From Yinghuangia seranimata (GTDB lineage: Bacteria > Actinomycetota > Actinomycetes > Streptomycetales > Streptomycetaceae), in assembly GCF_029953285.1 (NCBI RefSeq), contig NZ_JASAOI010000093.1, forward strand, positions 1-35,183: a stretch of 35,183 nt of DNA, in the 5' to 3' direction. Below, piece after piece: positions 25,744-33,367 of this stretch (positions are counted from its first letter, which is position 1; each line of letters begins with the position of its first letter). The notes under the pieces are model-generated. The model was not told where the DNA came from. It was given only the letters and a program-made list of their open reading frames with translations, and did not search any database. A program made the translations under genes and the position numbers.

Positions 25744-27258
25744 ATGCGACGCGTTCTGGCCCGAGGCATCGCCGCCGGGCTCGCCCTGGCCGCGTTCGCC
25801 TCCGTGTCCGCGCTGGCCGCGGGGTCCGAGGCGCCCGCCGCACCGGAGCCGCGTATCTCGCCCGGCATCACGTGGGGCGGCTGCCCCGCCGACCTCGCCC
25901 GCGGGCTGCGCTGCGGCACCCTCGACGTGCCGCTCGACCACGACCGGCCCGACAGCCGCACCACGCGCCTCGCCGTCGCCCTCGCCCAGGCCACCGGGCC
26001 CGGCCCCCGGCTCGGCACACTCGTGGTCAACCCCGGCGGCCCCGGCGGCCAGGGCATGTGGCTCGCCGCCGCCGTCCAGCGCGCGCTGCCGCCCGACCTG
26101 CGCGAGCGGTATGACATCGTCGGCATCGACCCGCGGGGCAACGGCCACAGCTCGCCCATCCAGTGCGTCGACACCCAGACGTACGACCGTGCCCCCAAGC
26201 CCGACCCGGTTCCGCGCACCGCCGCCGACAAGCAGGCGCTGATCGCCCGCGCCCGCGCCTACGCGGAAGGCTGCGCGGACCGCGGCGGCGACCTGCTCGC
26301 GCACGTCAGCACCCTCGACAACGCGCACGACATCGACGCCGTCCGTGTGGCGCTCGGCGAGCGGAAGATCAGCTACCTCGGCTGGTCGTACGGCACCTAC
26401 CTCGGCGCCGTCTACGCCCAGCTGCACCCCGACCGCGTCGACCGGCTCGTCCTCGACAGCATCGTCGACCCCACCCCGCAGGGCATCTGGTACGGCGTCA
26501 ACCTCGGCCAGGACATCGCCTTCCAGGCCCGCTGGCGCGACTTCACCCGCTGGGCGGCACGGCACGACGACGTGCTCCGGCTCGGCACCGCGCCGGACCA
26601 GGTCGAGGGCACGTTCGCGCGCGTCCTGGCCGGCGTGCGCGCCGCACCCGCCGGCGCCGTCGGCCCCGCCGAGGTCTACGACATCGTCACCTCGGCGCTG
26701 TACGACGACGACCGGTGGAACGGACTCGCCCGCGCCCTGCGCCGCTACCTCGACGGCGACCCCGCACCGCTGACCGCGCTCAACGAACCGCCCGACGAGC
26801 GCAAAGCCAACGCCGTCGCCGTCTACACCGCCGTCGAGTGCGGCGACGCCGAATGGCCGCGCGACTGGGCCGTCTGGGACCGCGACGCCGACGCCCTCAA
26901 CCGCGCCAACCCGCTGCTCACCTGGCCCAACACGTGGCTGAACGCGCCCTGCGCGTTCTGGCCGCGCACCGGCCGCACCCCGCCGGCCATCAACGGCGCC
27001 GGCCTGCGCGGCGCGCTCCTCGTGCAGAACGAACGCGACGCCGCCACACCGCTCGCCGGCGCGGTCGCCATGCACCGCGCCCTGCCCACCTCGCGCCTGG
27101 TGACCGTGCGGGAGGCGGGCAGCCACGGCGTCCTCGTCTTCAACCCGAACCGCTGCGCCGCAGACGCGGCCTGGGCCTACCTGCGGGACGGCACCCTGCC
27201 CGCCACCGATGTCCTGTGCCAGGGCGCGACCGAACCGCAGGCAGGGGGCCCGCGATGA
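25744..27258 (+). CDS. Secreted TAP-type alpha/beta hydrolase (tripeptidyl aminopeptidase-like), copy 1
   Basis: This 504-residue protein has a Sec-type signal peptide: basic MRRVLARG, hydrophobic to about residue 20, and an ALAAG cleavage region at 23-27. The mature part begins with WGGCPADLARGLRCGTLDVPLDH, typical of SlpD/Tap peptidases. The oxyanion segment NPGGPGGQG is at 96-103. The nucleophile is S215 in GWSYGTYLG, the acid D432 in NERDAATP, and the base H461 in EAGSHGV. Such enzymes clip tripeptides or hydrophobic dipeptides from peptide N-termini outside the cell. The ATG is preceded by a purine-rich GGGAGGGGGCGAGG. The gene overlaps a paralogue at its stop (ATGA), so the pair is translated together. 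The substrate is unknown. Confidence 0.88.
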   Translation: MRRVLARGIAAGLALAAFASVSALAAGSEAPAAPEPRISPGITWGGCPADLARGLRCGTLDVPLDHDRPDSRTTRLAVALAQATGPGPRLGTLVVNPGGPGGQGMWLAAAVQRALPPDLRERYDIVGIDPRGNGHSSPIQCVDTQTYDRAPKPDPVPRTAADKQALIARARAYAEGCADRGGDLLAHVSTLDNAHDIDAVRVALGERKISYLGWSYGTYLGAVYAQLHPDRVDRLVLDSIVDPTPQGIWYGVNLGQDIAFQARWRDFTRWAARHDDVLRLGTAPDQVEGTFARVLAGVRAAPAGAVGPAEVYDIVTSALYDDDRWNGLARALRRYLDGDPAPLTALNEPPDERKANAVAVYTAVECGDAEWPRDWAVWDRDADALNRANPLLTWPNTWLNAPCAFWPRTGRTPPAINGAGLRGALLVQNERDAATPLAGAVAMHRALPTSRLVTVREAGSHGVLVFNPNRCAADAAWAYLRDGTLPATDVLCQGATEPQAGGPR

Positions 27259-28862
27259 ACGACGCCGCAACGACCCGGCGTCCCCTTGAGCGTGTGCCGC
27301 GACGGCGCCCGTGGCGCACCCGGCGCGCCGTGGTCGCCGTGACGGCGCTCGCCCTCGCGGCCGCCCTCACCGGCGCGGCGCCGGGCGACGGAACCGGCGC
27401 ACCCGACGCGCAGCCGGAAGGCCCCGCTGCGCCCGGCGTCACGTGGGGCGGCTGCCCGACAGGCACACCGGCCGCCGAGCGCTGCGGCACCGTGCGCGTA
27501 CCGCTCGACCACGACCACCCGAACGCCGGGCCGGCGATCCAGGTCGGGGTGTCCCGGTCCCTCGCCACCGGCGGCGCCGCCGAACGCCAGGGCATCCTGC
27601 TGATCAACTTCGGCGGACCGGGCGCGACGGCGGTCGGCTCGGCCGCGGCGTTCGCCCACGTACTGCCCGAACCCGTGCGGCGCGCCTACGACGTCGTCGG
27701 CTTCGACCCGCGCGGCCGCGGCACCAGCACCCGCCTGGACTGCCTCGACCTCACCACGTTCGCCCGCGCGCCCAAGCCCGACACCGCGCGCACCGACGCG
27801 GAGGGCCAGCGCGCGATCGCGGAGGCGGCCCACGGGTTCGCCGACGGCTGCCGGCGCGGCGCGCCGCAGCTGCTGCCCTACCTGACGACGCGGCAGATCG
27901 CCGGGGACCTCGACGCCGTGCGGGCGGCGTTCGGCGAGCAGAAGATCAACTACCTCGGGTACTCCTACGGCACCTACCTGGGCGCCGTGTACGGACAGCG
28001 CTACCCGGACCGCGTGCGCCGGATGCTGCTCGACAGCGTCGTCGACCCCACCCAGGTCTGGTACGCCACCGGCTTCGCGCAGGCCCGGGCGTTCTGGCTG
28101 CGCTGGCACGACTGGGCCGACTGGGTGGCCGACCACGACACCCGCTACGGGCTCGGCACCTCGCGGGAGGCCGTCCTCGCCCGCTGGAACGAGGCACGGG
28201 AGGCGCTCGCCGCGAAGCCCGCCGACGGGGTCTTCGGCGGCACCGAGTTCGACCTGGTGACCATCTCCAACCTGTACAGCGACCGCCAGTGGCCGACCCT
28301 CGCCACCGCGGTCGCGGCCTATGAGAACCGGCGGGACGCGGCGCCGCTGCGCGACCTCAAGGGCCCCACCACCCCCGACGACGAGAACTTCGAATCCGTC
28401 TTCCAGGCCGTCACCTGCGCGGACGCCCCCTCACCCGCCGACCCCGCGGTGTTCGCCGCCGACACCGCCAGGCTCAAGGACCAGTACGGCTACCTTGGCG
28501 CCGACATCGCCTCCGCGGGCGCCTGCCTCTACCTGCAGAGCAACACCGCGCCGCCGACCCGGATCGACGGCGCCGGGCTGCCGGGGGTGCTGATGATCGA
28601 GGGCACCCGCGACCCGGCGACCCCCTACGCGGGCGCGGTCCGGATGCGTGCGGCGCTGCCGTCCGCGCGCCTGGTGACCGTCGAAGGCAGCGGCAACCAC
28701 GGCCAGTTCATCGGCGGCGGCGCGTGCGTCGACGACGCGGGAACGGCGTACCTCGCACGCGGCGTCCTGCCCGCCGCGGACACGACGTGCCCGGCGCTCC
28801 CGCCGCCGGACCCCGCGAAGCACACGGCGACGCCGCGGCGCTTCGTCGAGGCGGGTCGCTAG
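27255..28862 (+). CDS. Secreted TAP-type alpha/beta hydrolase, copy 2
   Basis: This 535-residue paralogue of the preceding gene has the same layout. A longer basic N-terminus (RRPLERVPRRRPWRTRR) precedes the hydrophobic core AVVAVTALALAAALTGAA. Then come TWGGCPTGTPAAERCGTVRVPLDH, INFGGPGA, nucleophile S237 in GYSYGTYLG, D453 in EGTRDPATP and H482 in GSGNHGQF. The oxyanion loop differs (NFGGPGAT instead of NPGGPGGQ), as do the lid regions, so the two probably have different peptide preferences. The twin arginines (RTRRAVV) might suggest Tat export, but the motif is not canonical. Start and stop overlap with copy 1 indicates an old tandem duplication. Confidence 0.88.
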   Translation: MNDAATTRRPLERVPRRRPWRTRRAVVAVTALALAAALTGAAPGDGTGAPDAQPEGPAAPGVTWGGCPTGTPAAERCGTVRVPLDHDHPNAGPAIQVGVSRSLATGGAAERQGILLINFGGPGATAVGSAAAFAHVLPEPVRRAYDVVGFDPRGRGTSTRLDCLDLTTFARAPKPDTARTDAEGQRAIAEAAHGFADGCRRGAPQLLPYLTTRQIAGDLDAVRAAFGEQKINYLGYSYGTYLGAVYGQRYPDRVRRMLLDSVVDPTQVWYATGFAQARAFWLRWHDWADWVADHDTRYGLGTSREAVLARWNEAREALAAKPADGVFGGTEFDLVTISNLYSDRQWPTLATAVAAYENRRDAAPLRDLKGPTTPDDENFESVFQAVTCADAPSPADPAVFAADTARLKDQYGYLGADIASAGACLYLQSNTAPPTRIDGAGLPGVLMIEGTRDPATPYAGAVRMRAALPSARLVTVEGSGNHGQFIGGGACVDDAGTAYLARGVLPAADTTCPALPPPDPAKHTATPRRFVEAGR

Positions 28863-29208
28863 CGGGGACCCCGGGGGACCGGGCCGAGCGGGGAAGGCGC
28901 GGCGGCGGGCCGGAAAGGGGCCGTCGAGATCGCGTGGTCACGCGACCGACCACGGCATGACCGGGGGTGCCGTTGCGCCGGGCCGCAGCGGTCGGCGGCG
29001 CCCTCCGCCCGGCGGCCGGGCGCGGGACGGACCTCGGCAGGCCGGAAGTCCGCCGTGTCCGGGCCCGGCGCAGGGCGGCAGGCAGGCCGGAGACGCCAGG
29101 TGCGGCGGAGCGGCCCACGGACCTGGCGTCCCGCGACGGGTCGGCGGGGCGTGGTCCCGAGCGGCCGTGGAAGCCGCGTGCACCGGATATGTCCCGCGGC
29201 CGGGCCCG
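28863..29208. other. Intergenic stretch without a supported gene
   Basis: These roughly 350 bp after the hydrolase pair are extremely GC-rich and open in several frames only because stop codons are rare. I see no ribosome-binding site, domain or clear terminator. Confidence 0.5.
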
Positions 29209-29220
29209 TACTCTGGTGGC
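29209..29220 (+). promoter_or_regulatory. Leaderless -10 box ahead of the acetyltransferase micro-ORF
   Basis: TACTCT (29209-29214) lies 6 nt before a GTG at 29221, which would be the 5' end of the transcript. Confidence 0.5.
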
Positions 29221-29244
29221 GTGATCCGCAGGATGGCAGGGTGA
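29221..29244 (+). CDS. Seven-codon leaderless micro-ORF overlapping the acetyltransferase start
   Basis: GTG ATC CGC AGG ATG GCA GGG TGA encodes MIRRMAG. Its stop (29242-29244) overlaps the GTG start of the next gene (29241-29243) in a GTGA. A TACTCT -10 box 6 nt upstream would place this GTG at the very 5' end of the mRNA. This would let a leaderless ribosome terminate exactly on the acetyltransferase start, a possible translational-coupling or leader-peptide device. The sequence arrangement is seen directly; translation is inference. Confidence 0.4.
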   Translation: MIRRMAG

Positions 29245-30095
29245 GGCCCGTGCTGAGCTCGGTTTCCTCCAAAGTCCTCGACGGCACCGACCTGCCCGCG
29301 GTCCTGGAGGTGCTCGGCCGCGACCCGGTGGCCAACGTGTTCGTCGCGTCGCGCGTGCACCTCGCGGGCGTCGACCCGTGGCGGCTCGGCGGCGAGCTGT
29401 GGGGCTACTACGAGGGCGGGCGGCTCGCGTCGCTCTGCTACGCCGGGGCCAACCTGGTGCCGGTCGAGGCCGGCCCCGACGCCATACGGTCGTTCGCCGA
29501 GCGGGCCCGCAAGCAGGGGCGGCGGTGCTCGTCCATCGTCGGGCCCGCGGCCGCCGCGGCGAACCTGTGGGGGCTGCTGGAGCCGGTCTGGGGCCCCGCC
29601 CGGGACGTCCGCCCGGTGCAGCCGCTGATGGTCGCCACGAAGCCGTCCACGACCGTGCTCCCCGACCCGCTCGTGCGCCGGGTGCGCCGCGACGAGATCG
29701 ACATCGCGATGCCGGCCTGCGTCGCCATGTTCACCGAGGAGGTCGGGGTCAGCCCGCTGGTCGGCGACGGCGGCGCGCTGTACCGCGCCCGGGTCGCCGA
29801 ACTCATCGGCTCCGGGCGCGCGTTCGCCCGCATCGAGGACGGCCGCGTGGTCTTCAAGGCGGAGATCGGCGCAGTCACCCCCGACGCGTGCCAGATCCAG
29901 GGCGTGTGGGTCGCCCCCGACCGGCGCGGCGAGGGCCTGTCGGAGACCGGCATGGCCGCCGTCCTCGAGTACGCGCTGCGCGAGATCGCGCCGGTCGCCA
30001 GCCTGTACGTCAACAGCTACAACCTGCCCGCGCGGGCCGCCTACCGCAGGGTCGGGTTCGCGGAGACTGGCGCGTTCATGAGCGTCCTGTTCTGA
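29241..30095 (+). CDS. GNAT N-acetyltransferase with N-terminal DUF4081-like domain
   Basis: This 284-residue protein has an N-terminal half (about 1-125, with ANVFVASRVHLAGVDP and GELWGYYEGGRLASLCYAGANLVP) that looks like DUF4081. A GNAT domain follows (about 130-284). The acetyl-CoA-binding motif is IQGVWVAPDRRGEGLSETGMAAVLEYAL, and the terminal strand-helix is LYVNSYNLPARAAYRRVGFAETGAF. A GNAT gene follows ispG in the dxr-rip-ispG neighbourhoods I recall from streptomycetes and mycobacteria. Here two hydrolases separate it from ispG. The substrate is unknown. GTG 29241 overlaps a micro-ORF stop; GTG 29250 is an alternative start. Confidence 0.85.
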   Translation: MRPVLSSVSSKVLDGTDLPAVLEVLGRDPVANVFVASRVHLAGVDPWRLGGELWGYYEGGRLASLCYAGANLVPVEAGPDAIRSFAERARKQGRRCSSIVGPAAAAANLWGLLEPVWGPARDVRPVQPLMVATKPSTTVLPDPLVRRVRRDEIDIAMPACVAMFTEEVGVSPLVGDGGALYRARVAELIGSGRAFARIEDGRVVFKAEIGAVTPDACQIQGVWVAPDRRGEGLSETGMAAVLEYALREIAPVASLYVNSYNLPARAAYRRVGFAETGAFMSVLF

Positions 30096-30103
30096 CGGCG
30101 CGA

Positions 30104-30117
30104 TAGCGTTCCCGGCC
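30104..30117 (+). promoter_or_regulatory. Leaderless -10 box of the second acetyltransferase
   Basis: TAGCGT (30104-30109) lies 8 nt before the ATG at 30118, with no ribosome-binding site between. The gene may have its own start in addition to read-through. Confidence 0.4.
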
Positions 30118-30651
30118 ATGGAATGGACGTGTCGGTTGATCGACCTCGCGGCGCACGCCGACGAGACGGTCGAGGTGCAGGCGCTGGCGTTCGGGCTGAC
30201 CGACGACGAGATCGCGGTCCGCAGGCGGATAGTGCAACGGCACGCCCAGTTCCCGCAGGTGCGCGCGCTGGCCGCGTTCTCGCCGGACGGCCGCATGATC
30301 GGCTTCGGGTACGGCTACCCGAACCTCAAGGACCAGTGGTGGAGCATGGTCATCGAGCCGTACCTCGCGCGGGTCGGCCACGAGGACTGGCTCGACGACG
30401 CGTTCGTGGTCACCGAGTTGCACGTGCTCCCGCGCTGGCAGGGGCGAGGTGTCGGCCGGACGCTGCTGAGCCTGCTGTGCCAGGGCCAGGAGCGCACCCG
30501 GATCCTGCTGTCGGCGGTCGAGGGCGACACACCCGCGCGGCGGCTCTACACCGGCGTTGGGTTCGTGGACCTCGCGGTGCCCGTGCAGTTCCCCGGGAAC
30601 GCGACGCCGTACGCGGTGATGGGCGCCGAACTGCCGCTCATGGTCGACTGA
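30118..30651 (+). CDS. GNAT family N-acetyltransferase
   Basis: This 177-residue single-domain acetyltransferase carries the acetyl-CoA-binding motif in VVTELHVLPRWQGRGVGRTLLSLLCQ, with the Q/R-x-x-G-x-G/A signature as WQGRGVGR. The family's C-terminal pattern also appears as ILLSAVEGDTPARRLYTGVGFVDL. The N-terminal part includes RALAAFSPDGRMIGFGYGYP, a typical central strand pair. It lies 22 bp after another GNAT gene, but the two proteins share little beyond the fold. The acetyl acceptor cannot be predicted. The gene converges with the kinase operon on the other strand, with only 24 bp between stops and no obvious hairpin. Confidence 0.82.
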   Translation: MEWTCRLIDLAAHADETVEVQALAFGLTDDEIAVRRRIVQRHAQFPQVRALAAFSPDGRMIGFGYGYPNLKDQWWSMVIEPYLARVGHEDWLDDAFVVTELHVLPRWQGRGVGRTLLSLLCQGQERTRILLSAVEGDTPARRLYTGVGFVDLAVPVQFPGNATPYAVMGAELPLMVD

Positions 30652-30675
30652 CCGGGCATCAGGGCCGAAGCGGCG

Positions 30676-31593
30676 TCAGGACAGCCACTCGGCGACGGAG
30701 ATCAGGTCCTCGCCGTTCGGATCGCCCACCGACATCGACCACAGGCCGAGCGCGAGGGCCTGCACCAGCGCCCAGCCGCGGACCCGTTCGACGTCCAGCT
30801 CAAGGGCGTTCGCCAGCCACGTGACGCGGCGCCGCACGAACGCCGCGGGGCGGGTCTCGGCGACCACGGTGGCCAACCGGTCGCGCACCAGCGCGCCCAG
30901 GTCGAAGGCCCGCTCGCCGAGCATGGGCCGCGGGTCGATGGCGAGCCACTTGGCGCGCTCGGCGGCCAGCACGTTGCCGTGGTGGCAGTCGGTGTGCAGG
31001 GTCACGATGTCCGGCTGCGTCGCGGCCAGTTCGCCGCACAGCGCGACCGCCTCGTCGAGCAGCGCGCGCGGACAGGGACCGCCCAGCTCGGTGAACCGGC
31101 GAGGCATCGACTCGGCCCAGAACCCCGCGCGGTCGGCCACCAGGTCGATCTTCGAGTCCTCGGGGGCCGGCACCCACAGGTGCCGCAGCACCTCGACGGC
31201 CTCCAGCATCGCGCGGTCCTCGGGCAGCGACCGCAGCGACACGTCCGGCTGCAGGCGCTCCAACAGCAGGGCGCCACGCGGCGGATCGGCGTCCAGGAGC
31301 CGGACCGCGCCGCGCCCGCCCCATATCCGGAGCGCGTCGGGCTCGTGCGCGGTGTAGCGGTCGACGAACCCGAGCTTGAGCGTCGCGGGCGTGTCGTCGG
31401 CCCGCCGCACGAGCAGCGTCAGGCTCAGCGCGCCGCCGGGCAGCACGGGGCGCTCGGCGGTCAGTTCCCACCAGTCCAGGTACTCGGCCGCGGTGGCGGG
31501 CAGCGCGTCCAGCCACGGCCGCGCTGCCTCCTCGCCGCACCAGCGCAGGGCGGTGCGGACGAGTCTCGCGGGCACCTCGAGGGGTGTGGTCAC
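30676..31593 (-). CDS. Aminoglycoside/hydroxyurea-type small-molecule kinase (APH fold)
   Basis: This 305-residue kinase resembles the APH(6)/hydroxyurea phosphotransferase group. An N-lobe lysine candidate is K73 in ATLKLGFVD with E84 after it. The catalytic loop is HTDCHHGNVL, with catalytic D202 and N207. The metal-binding acid D220 lies in AIDPRPMLGERAFDLGALVRDR, a hallmark of streptomycin 6-kinase-like proteins. It probably phosphorylates a hydroxyl group of a metabolite or antibiotic, but resistance should not be assumed. Its GTG start overlaps the preceding gene's stop (GTGA), so it is the third gene of a tight minus-strand operon. The usual GD before the loop is TD here. Confidence 0.8.
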   Translation of the reverse strand: MTTPLEVPARLVRTALRWCGEEAARPWLDALPATAAEYLDWWELTAERPVLPGGALSLTLLVRRADDTPATLKLGFVDRYTAHEPDALRIWGGRGAVRLLDADPPRGALLLERLQPDVSLRSLPEDRAMLEAVEVLRHLWVPAPEDSKIDLVADRAGFWAESMPRRFTELGGPCPRALLDEAVALCGELAATQPDIVTLHTDCHHGNVLAAERAKWLAIDPRPMLGERAFDLGALVRDRLATVVAETRPAAFVRRRVTWLANALELDVERVRGWALVQALALGLWSMSVGDPNGEDLISVAEWLS

Positions 31594-32102
31594 GACACCC
31601 CCGTCGGGGTCCCGGGCGCGCCCCCGCCCGCCGCCTTCTCGGGCAGCCCCGGGAACGCGACGCTCGCACCGCGCCACGGCACCGCCGCGATCGCGGCCTC
31701 CTGCAGCCACTTCGCCGCGGCCACGCGCGCGTCGCCCGAGGCCGCCGCCACGAGGTCGGCGATGTGCGCGGCGATGCCCTCTTCGAGGACCACGGCGAGC
31801 CGGGTCGCGTCGGCCTGCGTCTCGACCGGGAACGGCAGCGTGTACGCGGGCGCGGCGGCGCGCGGCTGCCCGCCCTCCTTGGCGATCCGCTGTTCGAGCT
31901 CGTCGCGGCGGGCCCGGTGCGCGTCGTAGGAGGTGCGCGCCTGCGCCTGCGTGGGGCCGTCGGACCTCGCGCCCACGACGCCGTAGCCGTAGACCGCGGC
32001 GTGCTCGGCGTCGAGGAGCGTCTGCAGCGACGCCACCAGCGGGGTCTCCTTGCGGGACGCGCTGGGGGAGGGGGCCGCCGGCGGGGGGACAGGTGTCGTC
32101 AC
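31590..32102 (-). CDS. DUF4439 ferritin-like domain protein
   Basis: This 170-residue protein has a Pro/Ser-rich N-terminus and a helical domain starting LVASLQTLLDAEHAAVYGYGVVGARS, the recognisable DUF4439 opening, in which the E-H pair resembles ferritin-like metal ligands. Further helices include RTSYDAHRARRDELEQRI and ADATRLAVVLEEGIAAHIADLVAAA. A conserved-looking PAYTLPFPV segment links them. No signal peptide is visible. It starts at a GTG overlapping the stop of the lipoprotein gene and ends overlapping the kinase start. The function of the family is not established as far as I know. Iron or redox chemistry is suggested only by the fold. Confidence 0.8.
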   Translation of the reverse strand: MTTPVPPPAAPSPSASRKETPLVASLQTLLDAEHAAVYGYGVVGARSDGPTQAQARTSYDAHRARRDELEQRIAKEGGQPRAAAPAYTLPFPVETQADATRLAVVLEEGIAAHIADLVAAASGDARVAAAKWLQEAAIAAVPWRGASVAFPGLPEKAAGGGAPGTPTGVS

Positions 32103-32614
32103 GGTGTGCTCCCGAGCAGTTTCGCGTGCACGGCGTTGGCCGCGGCGACGGACGCCAGCAGGCGGGCCAGGTCGGGGGTCGCGGCGGGCAGGTCCACCAG
32201 CCGCGCGTCGGCGGCCTGTTGCTCACGGGAGACCAGGTCGGCCAACGCCGCCTGCGGCGTCCCCGGAACGGGCTCGTCCGTAGGAGTGACACCGGGCGCC
32301 GCGGGTGTCGCGGACGCGGCGGACGCCGCGGCCTTGGCACCGCCGAGCACCTCCAGGTGCCGGGCGATCTCGTCGGCGTACGGCCGCAGCCGCCCTTCGA
32401 GGGCCCCGTGCAGCGCCAGCACCGCCTGGTACCGGCCGAGCAGTGCGGCCGAGCCCTCCCGCGCGCGGTCGCGGATCGCGTCGTCCGCCTTGCGCTGTGC
32501 GGGCGTGGGCCCCGAACCGTCGTCCGAGGTGCAGGCCGTCACGCCCAGGCCCATTGCTGCGAGCGCGCCGAGTCCGGCAAGGACGGACCTGCGCGTCGGC
32601 CCCGCGTCGCGCAT
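32099..32614 (-). CDS. Twin-arginine lipoprotein, small helical
   Basis: This 171-residue protein has a Tat-like signal (TRRSVLAGLGALAAMGLGV) ending in a lipobox VTAC, with C28 as the lipid-attached residue. It is therefore probably a folded protein anchored on the outer face of the membrane. The mature part is alpha-helical and alanine-rich, with RYQAVLALHGALEGRLRPYADEIARHLEVLGG and a low-complexity Ala/Pro/Thr linker. A last helix pair follows, AALADLVSREQQAADARLVDL and LARLLASVAAANAVHAKLLG. It resembles the helical pattern of the following DUF4439 protein, and the two may interact. A GGGAG ribosome-binding site lies 9 nt before the ATG. Its function is unknown. Confidence 0.8.
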   Translation of the reverse strand: MRDAGPTRRSVLAGLGALAAMGLGVTACTSDDGSGPTPAQRKADDAIRDRAREGSAALLGRYQAVLALHGALEGRLRPYADEIARHLEVLGGAKAAASAASATPAAPGVTPTDEPVPGTPQAALADLVSREQQAADARLVDLPAATPDLARLLASVAAANAVHAKLLGSTP

Positions 32615-32744
32615 CGCTTCGACTCCCGCTGATCGAGTGCACCGGCTCCGCGCCGACCGCGCGGATGCTGTCGGACGCTACCGCATCAGTCCCCGTGCGG
32701 CCGGGCAGCCGCCGACGCGTGCGCGCGAACTGTTGCGGACCGGA

Positions 32745-32750
32745 TACTGT
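32745..32750 (+). promoter_or_regulatory. Candidate -10 of the rimP-nusA operon
   Basis: TACTGT (32745-32750) in the divergent intergenic region would start transcription near 32757 and give a leader of about 77 nt. That leader contains an imperfect GC-rich stem near 32760-32790. No matching -35 is visible. Confidence 0.35.
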
Positions 32751-32833
32751 GGTCTACCTCAGCGGCCGCCTCCCTCGGGGGCGGGCCGCCCGAAGATCGC
32801 GACAACAGCACACGCAGCCGAGGAGTCACCCGG

Positions 32834-33364
32834 ATGAGCACCACCCAGAAGGACCGGCTGCGGGAGTTGCTGGAACCGGTCGCCGAAGCCGCCGGTGTCG
32901 ATCTGGAGGATGTCACCGTCACCCCCGCGGGCAAGCGCCGCGTGCTGCGTGTCGTCGTCGACGCCGACGGCGGACTGGACATGGACGGCATCGCCGCGGT
33001 CAGCCGCGGTGTCTCCGAAGTCCTCGACAGCTCCGATGTGATGGGCAGTCAGCCCTACCAGCTGGAGGTCACCACGCCCGGCGTCGACCGCCCGCTCACC
33101 GAGGAGCGCCACTGGCGCCGCGCGGTGGGCCGGCTGGTCGAGGTGCGGCCGGTCGAGGGCGCGGCGTTCACCGGGCGGGTCGCGGCGGCCGACGCCGAGG
33201 GGGCGGACCTGGACGTGGACGGCAAGGAGCGGCGCGTCGCGTACGCCGACGTCGCCAAGGCCACCGTGCAGGTCGAGTTCAACCGCAAGTCCGCCGAGCC
33301 CCTGGACGACGCGGCGGACGACGACGAAGACGACGTCAACGACGACATGAACGAGGAGGCGTAG
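32834..33364 (+). CDS. rimP: Ribosome maturation factor RimP
   Basis: This 176-residue protein is required for 30S subunit assembly. The N-terminal domain shows LLEPVAEAAGVDLEDVTVTPAGKRRVLRVVVDADGGLDMDGIAAVSR. The hinge motif is QPYQLEVTTPGVDRPLTEERHWRRAVGR, diagnostic for the family. A small C-terminal SH3-like domain follows. It ends in a long acidic tail (DDAADDDEDDVNDD), as in several actinobacterial members. The start has GAGGAG about 8 nt upstream. Three bases separate its stop from nusA, the standard rimP-nusA order. Confidence 0.95.
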   Translation: MSTTQKDRLRELLEPVAEAAGVDLEDVTVTPAGKRRVLRVVVDADGGLDMDGIAAVSRGVSEVLDSSDVMGSQPYQLEVTTPGVDRPLTEERHWRRAVGRLVEVRPVEGAAFTGRVAAADAEGADLDVDGKERRVAYADVAKATVQVEFNRKSAEPLDDAADDDEDDVNDDMNEEA

Positions 33365-33367
33365 GAC

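Noticed and set aside
28957-29244. 95-codon frame upstream of the DUF4081 acetyltransferase
   Set aside because: The upstream part is Gly/Pro/Arg/Ala low complexity without a ribosome-binding site. Only its last seven codons, after a promoter-like box, are arranged in an interesting way.
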